The notes: a model not told the origin generated them from the letters alone. DNA of 52,377 nt from Firmicutes bacterium UBA5010 (GCA_002396645.1 DGYI01000027.1:1-52377); one strand, 5' to 3'. Positions 33,141 through 41,620 are shown, counted from the first letter of the stretch. Made by a program: numbers and translations.

Positions 33141-33168
33141 GAGTCGGGTGCGTCCGGCTCTTTTTTTT
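33141..33168 (+). terminator. Rho-independent terminator
   Basis: GAGTCGG pairs with CCGGCTC (one T-G pair) across GTGCGT, followed by eight T. It terminates the ABC operon or the gene whose tail precedes it. Confidence 0.85.
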
Positions 33169-33216
33169 CGAAAATATAATCAACAAATAAAAAACTATAC
33201 TTATGTCAGTGCAATA

Positions 33217-33254
33217 GTGTATAATTAAATTATGTTTATAATTTCATTATACAC
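33217..33254. promoter_or_regulatory. Promoter/operator region of the MutS-like gene
   Basis: A perfect 9-bp inverted repeat GTGTATAAT (33217-33225) / ATTATACAC (33246-33254) surrounds an AT-rich core. Its left arm contains a TATAAT that could be the -10. A regulator binding both arms is plausible; the -35 is weak. Confidence 0.45.
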
Positions 33255-33275
33255 TTAAATTTTGAGAGGTATTGG

Positions 33276-35051
33276 ATGATATCAATATTTGAAAACGATA
33301 TAAAAAAAAGGAAAGATGTTTTGAAAAAATATAATAGAGCTTATGATTTTATAGGTATATTTAAGCTCATAATACTTGCTTTTATAATTTACGGTGCATA
33401 TAGGGCGTATAAAAATAACTATCATATAGATTTACTCATACTTATTAGTGTGGAGATACTTATATATATTACAGCTCATATATTTCACAAAATGGCGCTT
33501 GCAAGAGTTAGTCTTGAAGAAGGGTTAATACAAATCAACGAAAAAAATATTAAAAGAATTACGGGTGAGTGGTGCAGCTTTGATGATATAGGGGAAGAAT
33601 TTATTGACAATAATCACTCTTATTCAACGGATTTAGATATTGTAGGAAAAAAATCAATTTTTCAAATGTTAAATAGCTCTCATACTTACTATGGAAGAGA
33701 ACTATTTGCTAAAGATTTACTAAATTCAAAATTTACAAAGGATGAAATAAAAAAGCGTCAAGATTCCATTACAGAACTCAAAGATAAATATAGTTTTGCC
33801 GCTTATATGGAGTATCTTTTTTCAATTGTAGGAATTGATGATTCTTTTCCTGCTTTAATAGAAGAGCTAAAAGATAAAGAGCACTTTATATCAAATAACT
33901 TTGTTAAAATATTTTTAAGATTTCTATGGATTCCAACTTGTTCCTTGCTTGTGTATTCAATTCTTTTCAGATATTTAATTGCTTTTAATATGGCAAGCGT
34001 TTTATTAGTATTCCAAACTATTTTGTGCATAATCGGTTTTAATAAAGCAAGAAATTATGTTGGTGTGATGCGTAAGCTTCCTAAAAAATTGTTTCGTTAT
34101 GACAGAATAATAAAAGAAGTAATGGCCGCAGATTTTGAATCTATAAGGTTAAAGGAAATTAAAGATATTATAAAAAGCTCACAAAAGGCATTAAAAGAAT
34201 TATATTCAATTGCAAACAATGTTAGTCAGTGTAAAAACGGAATTGCATATATTATTCTCAATCTGTTTTTTTTATGGGACTATAAAAATGCAATGAATTT
34301 GGATAGTTGGAAACAAAAGTATTCAGAGTCGGTAGACACATGGTTTACAGCACTGGGCGAATTTGAAGGTTTAATAAGCTTTTCTAATCTTCCGCGTGTA
34401 TGTAATAATGTTTCTATTCCTAAGTTCAGTGAAAGAAAAAATTATATTCATGCAAAAGATTTAGGGCATCCTTTAATTAATAATGACAAGCGCGTTTGTA
34501 ATGATTTTATACTGGATAATAATATTTATATTATTTCCGGATCTAATATGTCCGGAAAAACTACATTTATGAGAACTATAGGTATTAATACGGTTTTAGC
34601 ACAGGCCGGGAGCTATATATGTGCCGATAATATGTCATTTTCTGATATGAATGTAATCACATCCATGAGAATAGCAGATGATTTGAATGAAGGAATTTCA
34701 ACTTTTTACGCAGAACTAAAACGTATAAAAATGATTATTGATAATGCTCGCAGTAATAAGAACACATTGTTTTTAATAGACGAAATATTTAGAGGCACTA
34801 ATTCTGTAGACCGACTAAAGGGAGCAGAAGGAGTATTAAAGGAGCTTTCTGCATCAGAAGTAGCCGGAATGATTACCACTCATGATTTAGAAGTATGCAA
34901 ATTAGAAAATACTTATAAAAATATTATTAATTGCAGTTTCAGCGAAAATTACATTAATGATGAAATATTTTTCGACTATAAACTAAAGCAGGGAAAATCA
35001 AAGACAACAAATGCTGAATATTTGCTAAGAAAACTTGGAATTCTTCCATAA
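33276..35051 (+). CDS. Membrane-anchored MutS-family ATPase (not canonical MutS)
   Basis: The 591-residue protein has two N-terminal hydrophobic segments (about 27-43 and 50-66) and another pair near 210-250. A MutS core and clamp-like region follow, then the MutS ATPase domain with Walker A G-S-N-M-S-G-K-T-T (about 421-429), the S-T-F-Y-A-E-L motif, Walker B F-L-I-D-E-I-F-R-G-T-N-S (about 497-508) and the T-T-H-D switch. It lacks the MutS mismatch-recognition domain I, so a role in ordinary mismatch repair is unlikely. Related membrane MutS-like proteins are widespread in Clostridia with unknown function. ATG has GAGAGG upstream. It is monocistronic. Confidence 0.85.
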   Translation: MISIFENDIKKRKDVLKKYNRAYDFIGIFKLIILAFIIYGAYRAYKNNYHIDLLILISVEILIYITAHIFHKMALARVSLEEGLIQINEKNIKRITGEWCSFDDIGEEFIDNNHSYSTDLDIVGKKSIFQMLNSSHTYYGRELFAKDLLNSKFTKDEIKKRQDSITELKDKYSFAAYMEYLFSIVGIDDSFPALIEELKDKEHFISNNFVKIFLRFLWIPTCSLLVYSILFRYLIAFNMASVLLVFQTILCIIGFNKARNYVGVMRKLPKKLFRYDRIIKEVMAADFESIRLKEIKDIIKSSQKALKELYSIANNVSQCKNGIAYIILNLFFLWDYKNAMNLDSWKQKYSESVDTWFTALGEFEGLISFSNLPRVCNNVSIPKFSERKNYIHAKDLGHPLINNDKRVCNDFILDNNIYIISGSNMSGKTTFMRTIGINTVLAQAGSYICADNMSFSDMNVITSMRIADDLNEGISTFYAELKRIKMIIDNARSNKNTLFLIDEIFRGTNSVDRLKGAEGVLKELSASEVAGMITTHDLEVCKLENTYKNIINCSFSENYINDEIFFDYKLKQGKSKTTNAEYLLRKLGILP

Positions 35052-35169
35052 AATTTGATGATTAATGTAGCAAGTATACATAATATATATAATGTAAACT
35101 CATTTTAAATTACACAAATAAAATTAAGCAGATTTTAATATAAATTTACAGCTGTAATCTATAATTAGT

Positions 35170-35195
35170 TAAACTTTCGTAATATTTGACGATAT
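35170..35195 (+). promoter_or_regulatory. Sigma-D (sigma-28)-like promoter of the flagellin gene
   Basis: TAAACTTT (35170-35177) and GACGATAT (35188-35195) are separated by 10 nt, close to the flagellar sigma pattern TAAA, about 15 nt, CCGATAT. No good sigma-A promoter is visible. The position, 39 nt before the start, fits a late flagellar gene. Confidence 0.7.
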
Positions 35196-35233
35196 ATAGT
35201 TAAAAGTAATTATTATTGATGGAGGATTTTATC

Positions 35234-37045
35234 TTGAGAATTCAAAATAATATAACAGCAGTCAATGCTAATAAGAATTATAAAAAAAATAATAGTTCTA
35301 TTGAAAAAAGCTTAAAAAAATTATCCTCAGGATATGATATAAATATTGCTGCGGATAATGCAGCAGGAATTGCTATTTCTGAAAAAATGAAGACACAAAT
35401 ATTCGGTATGGATAAGGCATTAGAGAATATCCAACAGGGAAGATCCGTAGCGCAAACAGCAGATGGCGCATTACAAGAAGTCAACGATATCCTTATAAGA
35501 GCCAGAGAACTCACAATAGCAGCTCAAAATTCAACATATTCAGAGCTGGAGTTAGACGCTGTAAATTTGGAATTATCAAATCTTACTTCAGAAATCGATA
35601 GAATCGCCAAATCTACTAATATAAACGGTATGCATCCTTTAGTCAGAACGGTATATCATCCGGGAGTTGACATAAATTTTAATGAAATTGAACTGAAAGC
35701 AAATTTAAGTGATTCTCCTTTAAGCTCAAATGGAATATACAATATAGGTGCAAGAACAGTTGACAGTTTTGAACATCCGACTAACTGGGGTCTTGTTTTT
35801 GGATCAGGAAATACTTCATATGAACAACTCCGCGTAAGGATTCCTAAATTTGATACTTCTGGAAATCCTATTACAGGAGAATCAGAAACTATTAATATTT
35901 CTTTAAATTCAAGCAGATTAAATTCTGAAGATGCTTCAATGTCTATCATTGCGGGAAGCTATTCGCATGATTCCGCTACTAATACATGGAGTCTTAAATA
36001 TAGTTATAAAATGCTTGTTTCCGGTGCAGGGTCTGATTCCAATCCTGACGGAGATCCTGCAATAAATCCTCCTAAATACATCGATATTGAGCTTACGCAA
36101 AGTATAAAGCTCAACCCTAAAGATAAAAGCGACAGCAGTTTTGCGGAGAATAATATACAATACTATGATATCTCATATAGCATCGAAAATAAAAGCTCAG
36201 ATTACGAAATTGATTTTGACTTTATGCATCACTTTGATACAGCATATAACAATAACGATGCTGTAGAAAGATATTATGTTGGTGGAAATAGGGTTGAAAA
36301 ATCAACTATGTATAATAATTCTGACATGCCTGAAAGCTTTTCTATATGGGGACCTATTTCCGAGCTTCCTTTTACCGGAAGTGTAATTATTGACAGCAAC
36401 AAACCTGACTATCTATACTTAGGACACTATAGACAAAATACTCCTGTATGGAGTAACTTTGATAATCCGGAATCAGCTGATAACACAACCTTATATCCCG
36501 GAATAGACTTAGGTTTTAGCATGGTATGGAAAAATGAAAAATTAAATATAGGTACCAGCCAGGCATACACTTTCAGATTCGGTATAGAAAGCACACAAAC
36601 CGATGGTAATATAAAGCAAGATGAAATATTAGAGATAGATAAGTTTCCTGGAATCTGGATACAATCCGGATCTGAAAAAGAAGATGGCTTTTACATGCAT
36701 ACATGTGACGCCACAGCTTCAAATCTAAGACTCGATCCACCCGGTCTTAAGGTTGAAAACTTAGCTTTAGCATTAGATTCATTAAAAAGAATTGATAATG
36801 CCATAGATAAGGTAGTATCTTTCAGAGGAAATTTCGGAAGCGATATGAACCGATTAGATTATGCCGAAAATGTAGGAAAAATACTTCAAGAAAATATAAC
36901 AGCATCTGAAAGTCGTATAAGAGATGCTGATATGGCAAAAGAGTATACTAATTTCGTAAAAAACAATATTTTGCTTCAAGCTTCGCAGTCTATGATTGCA
37001 CAAGCAAATTTACAGCCTCAATCTATATTGAATCTTTTAAAATAA
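35234..37045 (+). CDS. Flagellin with large central variable domain
   Basis: The 603-residue protein has a canonical D0/D1 N-terminus (M-R-I-Q-N-N-I-T-A-V-N-A-N, then L-S-S-G-Y-D-I-N-I-A-A-D-N-A-A-G-I-A-I-S-E-K-M). The matching C-terminal helices are N-I-T-A-S-E-S-R-I-R-D-A-D-M-A-K-E and Q-A-S-Q-S-M-I-A-Q-A-N. Between them lies a domain of about 360 residues, rich in Asn/Ser/Asp/Tyr, much larger than the 270-400-residue total of common clostridial flagellins. TTG 35234 is taken as the start: GGAGG (35221-35225) is 8 nt upstream and it yields the standard terminus. No other flagellar gene is nearby. A sigma-D-like promoter precedes it and a terminator follows. Confidence 0.92.
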   Translation: MRIQNNITAVNANKNYKKNNSSIEKSLKKLSSGYDINIAADNAAGIAISEKMKTQIFGMDKALENIQQGRSVAQTADGALQEVNDILIRARELTIAAQNSTYSELELDAVNLELSNLTSEIDRIAKSTNINGMHPLVRTVYHPGVDINFNEIELKANLSDSPLSSNGIYNIGARTVDSFEHPTNWGLVFGSGNTSYEQLRVRIPKFDTSGNPITGESETINISLNSSRLNSEDASMSIIAGSYSHDSATNTWSLKYSYKMLVSGAGSDSNPDGDPAINPPKYIDIELTQSIKLNPKDKSDSSFAENNIQYYDISYSIENKSSDYEIDFDFMHHFDTAYNNNDAVERYYVGGNRVEKSTMYNNSDMPESFSIWGPISELPFTGSVIIDSNKPDYLYLGHYRQNTPVWSNFDNPESADNTTLYPGIDLGFSMVWKNEKLNIGTSQAYTFRFGIESTQTDGNIKQDEILEIDKFPGIWIQSGSEKEDGFYMHTCDATASNLRLDPPGLKVENLALALDSLKRIDNAIDKVVSFRGNFGSDMNRLDYAENVGKILQENITASESRIRDADMAKEYTNFVKNNILLQASQSMIAQANLQPQSILNLLK

Positions 37046-37087
37046 ATATTTTTTCTTTAAAGTACAGATTAAAATTAAATAATTGAC

Positions 37088-37118
37088 AAAAGCACATCTT
37101 ATTACAATTTGTGCTTTT
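37088..37118 (+). terminator. Terminator after flagellin
   Basis: AAAAGCACA (37088-37096) pairs perfectly with TGTGCTTTT (37110-37118), ending in T residues. Confidence 0.8.
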
Positions 37119-37143
37119 GCAGTATGAAAGGATAAATTCTGAA

Positions 37144-37986
37144 ATGAAACTTGAATATAAAAAAATCAGTGAAAATGAATATGATTCAGTAAAAGAGATT
37201 TTACTGCAAGATAAAGGAACAAGCGAAGATTTGTGGTGGGCTGTAGAAACAGAACCCGAGACATTAACGGTTGTGTATTCAGAAGAAAAGCTTGTTGGTT
37301 TAGTTCAAATAATACCCGGAAAAAGTACATCGTCTTTAGTTGTTTTTGTAACACCTGAGTATCGTTGTAAAGGAATAGGACATGCCATTATTATGTATGG
37401 AGAAAATATTCTAAATGAAATTAAGCCAAAGGAAATCCTGACAAATTATCTGTATGATAATGAAAACTCAAGAATATTTGCTCAAAAACATGGTTACGAA
37501 AGAAATTTTTCAAGCGCATGTATGAAATATGAAGGAGATAAGTTTGATATAGATGAATTGCCTATCAGACAATATTGCGATAATGACTACTTTCAAGCTC
37601 AGAAATTGTACGCAGAGGCTTTTCATGAAATGCGTATGAGTGTGGGAGATTTTCCAAACTCCGAAGTCCAAAAGCCCAGTGAAAAAAACCGCACAGCTTG
37701 GGATAATGATTCAGCAAATCGTTATACTTACATAGAAAACGGTGAAATCATAGGTCATGCACATCTGGAAAACAATGAAATTTCCAGTGTTTCCGTAAGA
37801 TCAGATTTACAAGATAAGGGCATAGGCAGAAAATTTGTAAAATATCTGTGCAATGAGATATATAATCAAGGTCATAAGGAAATAATCTTGTGGTGTGTTG
37901 TGGGAAATAAAGCAAGAAACTTATATGATAGCTTAGGTTTTAAAGAATTATACATTACAGAGTTTTCTCATAAATATTTTAAATAA
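37144..37986 (+). CDS. Tandem GNAT acetyltransferase
   Basis: The product of about 280 residues contains two GNAT domains. Each has the acetyl-CoA loop: Y-R-C-K-G-I-G-H-A-I near 80, and L-Q-D-K-G-I-G-R-K-F near 223, each after a V-x-V-x-P/S strand. Such tandem enzymes acetylate small amines, antibiotics or protein N-termini; the substrate is unknown. ATG 37144 has AAAGGAT about 10 nt upstream and gives a natural first strand; earlier in-frame starts fall in the flagellin terminator. The phosphoesterase gene follows after 31 nt. Confidence 0.85.
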   Translation: MKLEYKKISENEYDSVKEILLQDKGTSEDLWWAVETEPETLTVVYSEEKLVGLVQIIPGKSTSSLVVFVTPEYRCKGIGHAIIMYGENILNEIKPKEILTNYLYDNENSRIFAQKHGYERNFSSACMKYEGDKFDIDELPIRQYCDNDYFQAQKLYAEAFHEMRMSVGDFPNSEVQKPSEKNRTAWDNDSANRYTYIENGEIIGHAHLENNEISSVSVRSDLQDKGIGRKFVKYLCNEIYNQGHKEIILWCVVGNKARNLYDSLGFKELYITEFSHKYFK

Positions 37987-38017
37987 AATATATTGAATTG
38001 ATTGAAAGGATGATTTA

Positions 38018-38932
38018 ATGAAATTTGCTGTTTTTTCTGATTTACATTACGATATTATTCCTGATGCAGAAAGAAGAATTGATGAATTTATAGCCTCGGC
38101 TATAAGACATAATGTAGATTTTATGATAGATTTAGGAGATTTTTGTGAGCCAAAAGATGAAAATAAGAAACTCCTTAAAAAAATAAAAGATAGTAAAATT
38201 CCATGTTTTTTCACTATAGGCAATCATAATACAGATAAATGCAGTATTGAGAAAGCAACTAAGTTTTTTGGAATTGATAATAGCTACTATTCTTTTATAT
38301 GGGACGATGTTAAGTTTATTATCTTAGATGCAAATTATATAAAAAAGCCTAATGGACATCTACAGTATTATAAGCGAAATTATGATAAGTCAACTGATGA
38401 ATATCCATATGTACCTCCGCACGAGATTGACTGGCTCAAGAAAGAATTACAAGATGAGCACATATACTATATAATTCTATCACACCAAGGTCTTTATAAT
38501 GATTTTATGAAACGCGGCATAAGCAACAGAAAAGAAATTCAAGATATTCTTATAAATGCAGGAGAAAATGGCAAAAACATCCTTATATGTATGAACGGTC
38601 ATGATCATGGCACTGATTATAAACAAATAAATGGAATTCATTACTATACACTAAATTCCATATCATACATTTGGCAGGGCTGTCAAGAGAAATTCAGTTA
38701 TACAAAGGAAATTCACGACAAATATCGGGGACTTGAGAACATGATTTTATATGAGGAATCATTTCATGTGATTGTTACAATTAATGAAAATCATAATATT
38801 ATGATTGATGGAATGGAAGGAAGATATCAAAAACATAGTCCGCAAGATATAGGTATGGAAATGTATTATAACGGCGTTTCAATTGAAGCTAAAACAATCT
38901 CAGCTTTTATCCCGAATTTAAAAGATAATTAA
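38018..38932 (+). CDS. Calcineurin-like metallophosphoesterase
   Basis: The 304-residue protein has the binuclear metallophosphoesterase motifs in order: F-S-D-L-H-Y-D (residues 6-12), I-D-L-G-D-F (about 41-46), G-N-H-N-T-D (about 67), L-S-H-Q-G-L and N-G-H-D-H-G (about 195). There is no signal peptide, so it is cytoplasmic. The substrate cannot be told from sequence; cyclic nucleotide or nucleotide-sugar hydrolysis are options. AAAGGATG lies upstream. It is the last gene before the argS leader. Confidence 0.87.
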   Translation: MKFAVFSDLHYDIIPDAERRIDEFIASAIRHNVDFMIDLGDFCEPKDENKKLLKKIKDSKIPCFFTIGNHNTDKCSIEKATKFFGIDNSYYSFIWDDVKFIILDANYIKKPNGHLQYYKRNYDKSTDEYPYVPPHEIDWLKKELQDEHIYYIILSHQGLYNDFMKRGISNRKEIQDILINAGENGKNILICMNGHDHGTDYKQINGIHYYTLNSISYIWQGCQEKFSYTKEIHDKYRGLENMILYEESFHVIVTINENHNIMIDGMEGRYQKHSPQDIGMEMYYNGVSIEAKTISAFIPNLKDN

Positions 38933-38960
38933 ATAAAAAGCAAGCAAAATATAAAATATA

Positions 38961-38989
38961 TTGACTTTTTTTCTTGTTTAATATATATT
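38961..38989 (+). promoter_or_regulatory. Promoter of the argS transcript
   Basis: -35 TTGACT (38961-38966), 17-nt spacer, -10 TATATT (38984-38989). Transcription would start near 38996, giving a leader of about 295 nt before argS. Confidence 0.75.
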
Positions 38990-39016
38990 AATAGGAAAAT
39001 TAAAGGCGGAAATATT

Positions 39017-39058
39017 ATGATATTATTTAACTCATTAATACTTAGACGGAGACGGTAA
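39017..39058 (+). CDS. Candidate arginine leader peptide (13 aa) of argS
   Basis: A short frame starts at ATG 39017, 7 nt after AAAGGCGG (39002-39009), and encodes M-I-L-F-N-S-L-I-L-R-R-R-R followed by TAA. The four terminal arginine codons are AGA CGG AGA CGG; CGG is unusual in this AGA-preferring genome. It lies about 20 nt after the predicted transcription start and just before a set of competing hairpins that end in an intrinsic terminator, ahead of argS. This is the arrangement of amino-acid attenuators such as his and trp. I infer that ribosome stalling at low charged tRNA-Arg favours argS read-through. Not experimentally known to me. Confidence 0.65.
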   Translation: MILFNSLILRRRR

Positions 39059-39068
39059 GAGCTTGTAT

Positions 39069-39162
39069 CTTAGCTATTGGGTACAGGCATACTTGTGTTG
39101 TGTACCTAGGTATTGTGAGTTTGGCACTATTGGGTATATAACCTCATAGTGCTTAATTTTTT
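39069..39162 (+). promoter_or_regulatory. Candidate attenuator of argS (pause hairpin, antiterminator, terminator)
   Basis: Segment 1 TTGGGTACA (39077-39085) can pair with segment 2 TGTACCTAG (39101-39109). Alternatively segment 2 and the next bases can pair with segment 3: ATTGTG (39112-39117) with CACTAT (39125-39130), and TACC (39103-39106) with GGTA (39133-39136). Segment 3 is also the left arm of the terminator GCACTAT / ATAGTGC (39124-39130 with 39146-39152), which ends in TTAATTTTTT. CTATTGGGTA occurs in both segments 1 and 3, so segment 2 has two competing partners. No T-box signature is present. Confidence 0.62.
39124..39162 (+). terminator. Intrinsic terminator inside the argS leader
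   Basis: GCACTAT-T-GG pairs with CC-TC-ATAGTGC, followed by a T-rich run to 39162. It lies 128 nt upstream of the argS ATG on the same strand, so it must be regulated or leaky. Confidence 0.8.
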
Positions 39163-39181
39163 GGAAGAAAATAATAAAAAA

Positions 39182-39263
39182 GTGAACTACGTTCACTTTA
39201 TGGAAGAATCGGAACGATTCTTCATTTATCACATAAGAAAGAGAACTTTCCTAATGTGATAAA
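39182..39263 (+). ncRNA. Two-hairpin leader element, copy 2 (upstream of argS), with a third hairpin
   Basis: Hairpin 1 GTGAAC / GTTCAC (39183-39197), linker TTTATG, then hairpin 2 GAAGAATC / GATTCTTC (39203-39223). A third hairpin pairs TTTATCACAT with ATGTGATAAA (about 39225-39264) before the ribosome site of argS. The first two match the copies before tsf and the M16 peptidase gene. Here they lie downstream of the attenuator terminator, so they are present only in full-length argS mRNA. Confidence 0.5.
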
Positions 39264-39290
39264 ATATAAATTACATTTAAGGAGGGTAAT

Positions 39291-41048
39291 ATGAATACTT
39301 TAATTAATATATTAACTGAAAATGTCAGTAATGCTTTTGAAAAATGCGGATATGACAAAAACTTTGGTAAAGTAACTATATCAGATAGACAGGATTTATG
39401 TGAATTTCAGTGTAATGGGGCATTTATGGCTGCGAAGCAGTATAAAAAATCACCTCAAATTATAGCAGCTGAGGTAGCAAAAGCTTTATCAGATGATAAG
39501 ATGTTTAAAAAAATAGATGTCGTGTCAGGCTTCTTAAACATAATAACAGAGGATGCCTTTTTGACAGACTATATAACCGAATTAGCAAGTGATGAGAATT
39601 TAGGCATTCCGCAAGCTCAAAAATGTGAAACAATTATTGTTGACTACGGCGGACCAAACTGTGCTAAGCCTTTACATATAGGACACTTAAGAGCAGCTAT
39701 AATAGGAGAAGCACTAAAAAGAATTGCCTCAGCCACAGGAAGAAAAGCAATAGGTGATGTTCATTTAGGAGACTGGGGTTTACAGATTGGTTTAGTTATA
39801 GCAGAATTAAGTGAAAGATATCCTGATTTAAGCTATTTTAATGGAACTTACAACAAAGAGCAAGAAGTGAATTTTGAGGTTACAGCCGAACAATTAAATG
39901 ACATATATCCATTTGCGAGTAAAAAAAGCAAAGAGAATGAGGAGTTTAAGCTAAAGGCACAAAAGATTACAGCTGATCTGCAAAGCGGAAATAAAGGATA
40001 TTTAGCTTTATGGAAAAAAATACTTGATGTTTCCAAAGAAGATTTCAAGAAAATGTATGATAAATTAAATGTACATTTTGAGTTATGGTACGGCGAAAGC
40101 GACTCTGAAAAATATGTAGAGAAATTAATAGAAATTCTCGAAGATAAGAATTTAATTTATAACAGCAACGGAGCTTTGGTTGTAGATGTGCAAAATGAAG
40201 ACGATAAGGTTCAAATTCCGCCTGTTATAATAAAAAAATCCGACAATTCAAGCATTTATGCAACAACCGACTTAGCTACAATTCTGCAAAGACAGATTGA
40301 TTATAATCCGAGTGAAATCTGGTATGTTGTAGATAATAGACAAAGCTTGCATTTTAATCAGGTATTCAGATGTGCCAAAAAAGCTGAATTAGTCAGCAAG
40401 GATACTAATCTTGAACACTTGGGTTTTGGAACTATGAACGGAAACGACGGAAAGCCGTTTAAAACCCGAGACGGCGGAGTTATGAGATTAGAGGATTTAT
40501 ATAGCACTGTATATGAGAAGGCTGTTGAAAGATTGAAAGAATCAGAGTTCGGCAAGGTGAAAAATATAGAAGAAACTGCAAATAAAATAACTGTTGCAGC
40601 TATCAAATTCGGTGATTTAATCAATCATAGGTTAAAAGATTATATCTTTGATATTGATAAGTTCTTAGCTTCTAAAGGAAAAACAGGAGTATTTTTATTA
40701 TATACTATAGCCCGTATAAATTCCTTGTTAAATAAGCTTGAACAAGATGACGATAATAAAATAATAATAAATAATATATATTCCGATACTGAAAAGCAGC
40801 TATTATTAAAAATATCATTAAGCGGAGAGGTTTTCAAAAGCTCATTTAATGACAAGGCTCCAAATTATATTTGCGAAAATGCTTATGAAATAGCATCATT
40901 ATTTTCAAATTTCTATAACGATAATCATATAATCAGTGAGAATGATGCAACAAAAAAACAAGCATGGATTAATATTTGTTTATTGGTTAAAAAAATGCTG
41001 ATAAAGCATCTGGACATTTTAGGAATAAGTCATGTAAATGAAATGTAG
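39291..41048 (+). CDS. argS: Arginyl-tRNA synthetase
   Basis: ArgRS charges tRNA-Arg. The 585-residue protein has the N-terminal Add-1 domain (about 1-110), and the class I active site with G-G-P-N-C-A-K-P-L-H-I-G-H-L-R near 125 (HIGH motif). The usual G-T-M-N-G-N-D-G-K-P-F-K-T-R-D-G-G segment replaces a normal KMSKS, as in most ArgRS. The C-terminal anticodon-binding domain (DALR) is present. AGGAGGG precedes the ATG. The gene lies far from its usual neighbours, behind an elaborate leader that suggests feedback by arginine-tRNA charging. A small GNAT gene follows after 27 nt. Confidence 0.96.
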   Translation: MNTLINILTENVSNAFEKCGYDKNFGKVTISDRQDLCEFQCNGAFMAAKQYKKSPQIIAAEVAKALSDDKMFKKIDVVSGFLNIITEDAFLTDYITELASDENLGIPQAQKCETIIVDYGGPNCAKPLHIGHLRAAIIGEALKRIASATGRKAIGDVHLGDWGLQIGLVIAELSERYPDLSYFNGTYNKEQEVNFEVTAEQLNDIYPFASKKSKENEEFKLKAQKITADLQSGNKGYLALWKKILDVSKEDFKKMYDKLNVHFELWYGESDSEKYVEKLIEILEDKNLIYNSNGALVVDVQNEDDKVQIPPVIIKKSDNSSIYATTDLATILQRQIDYNPSEIWYVVDNRQSLHFNQVFRCAKKAELVSKDTNLEHLGFGTMNGNDGKPFKTRDGGVMRLEDLYSTVYEKAVERLKESEFGKVKNIEETANKITVAAIKFGDLINHRLKDYIFDIDKFLASKGKTGVFLLYTIARINSLLNKLEQDDDNKIIINNIYSDTEKQLLLKISLSGEVFKSSFNDKAPNYICENAYEIASLFSNFYNDNHIISENDATKKQAWINICLLVKKMLIKHLDILGISHVNEM

Positions 41049-41075
41049 AATATTTTATTATTTTGGAGGTTCAAA

Positions 41076-41474
41076 ATGAGATATGAATATAATAAGAAAG
41101 TTGAAATTAAGAATATAGCTGATTTACGAGAATCTGTAGGCTGGCCCGGAATGGAATCTGAATATAAAAATCCTTCTTTAACTAATTATTATCACGTTGC
41201 TTGCTACGATGATAATGATGTACTGATAGGGTATGCAGAAGTAGTCAGCAACGGTGTATCTGATGCATACATTCAGGATGTTATGGTGAATCCAAATTAC
41301 CAAGGCAAGGGAATTGGAACAGAGCTTATGAATAACTGTATTTCTCATTTAAAGACGAACAACATTTATATGATATCTGTAATCTATGGAGAAGCTGATT
41401 TAAAAGAATTTTATGAGAAATTTGGATTCTTTACAATGCTATGCGGTCAAATGGAGACCAGAAAACTTGAATAA
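41076..41474 (+). CDS. GNAT acetyltransferase
   Basis: This 132-residue protein is a single GNAT domain: V-A-C-Y-D-D-N-D-V-L-I-G-Y-A-E strand pair, then D-V-M-V-N-P-N-Y-Q-G-K-G-I-G-T-E-L-M (acetyl-CoA pyrophosphate loop, about 70-85), and the final G-F strand. The substrate is unknown. TTGGAGG lies upstream. It is probably carried on the argS transcript. No terminator was recognised after it before the rimP promoter. Confidence 0.85.
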   Translation: MRYEYNKKVEIKNIADLRESVGWPGMESEYKNPSLTNYYHVACYDDNDVLIGYAEVVSNGVSDAYIQDVMVNPNYQGKGIGTELMNNCISHLKTNNIYMISVIYGEADLKEFYEKFGFFTMLCGQMETRKLE

Positions 41475-41540
41475 AAATATAAAACTGACATTTTATCATT
41501 AAAAAAGCTCTAAAACTTACCAAAATATTAATATTTATAT

Positions 41541-41620
41541 TTGATTTTTATTTTAAATTGTGTTATACTAATACCAGATTGAGATTTTGACTAAAAGAGT
41601 GGGTTGATTCCCACTCTTTC
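41541..41620 (+). promoter_or_regulatory. Promoter and leader hairpin of the rimP-nusA-infB operon
   Basis: -35 TTGATT (41541-41546), 17-nt spacer, -10 TATACT (41564-41569). The transcript then forms AAAGAGTGG / CCCACTCTTT (about 41595-41620), a leader hairpin with only a weak T-run that could act as an attenuator or NusA-sensitive site. The regulatory role is inferred. Confidence 0.7.

Noticed and set aside
35216..35233. Longer flagellin start (TTG 35216 or ATG 35219)
   Set aside because: The ribosome site GGAGG is at 35221-35225, so only TTG 35234 has correct spacing, and it yields the standard flagellin N-terminus.
38990..39290. A T-box riboswitch in the argS leader
   Set aside because: The conserved T-box sequence and the stem I specifier architecture are not visible, while an Arg-rich leader peptide and competing hairpins are.
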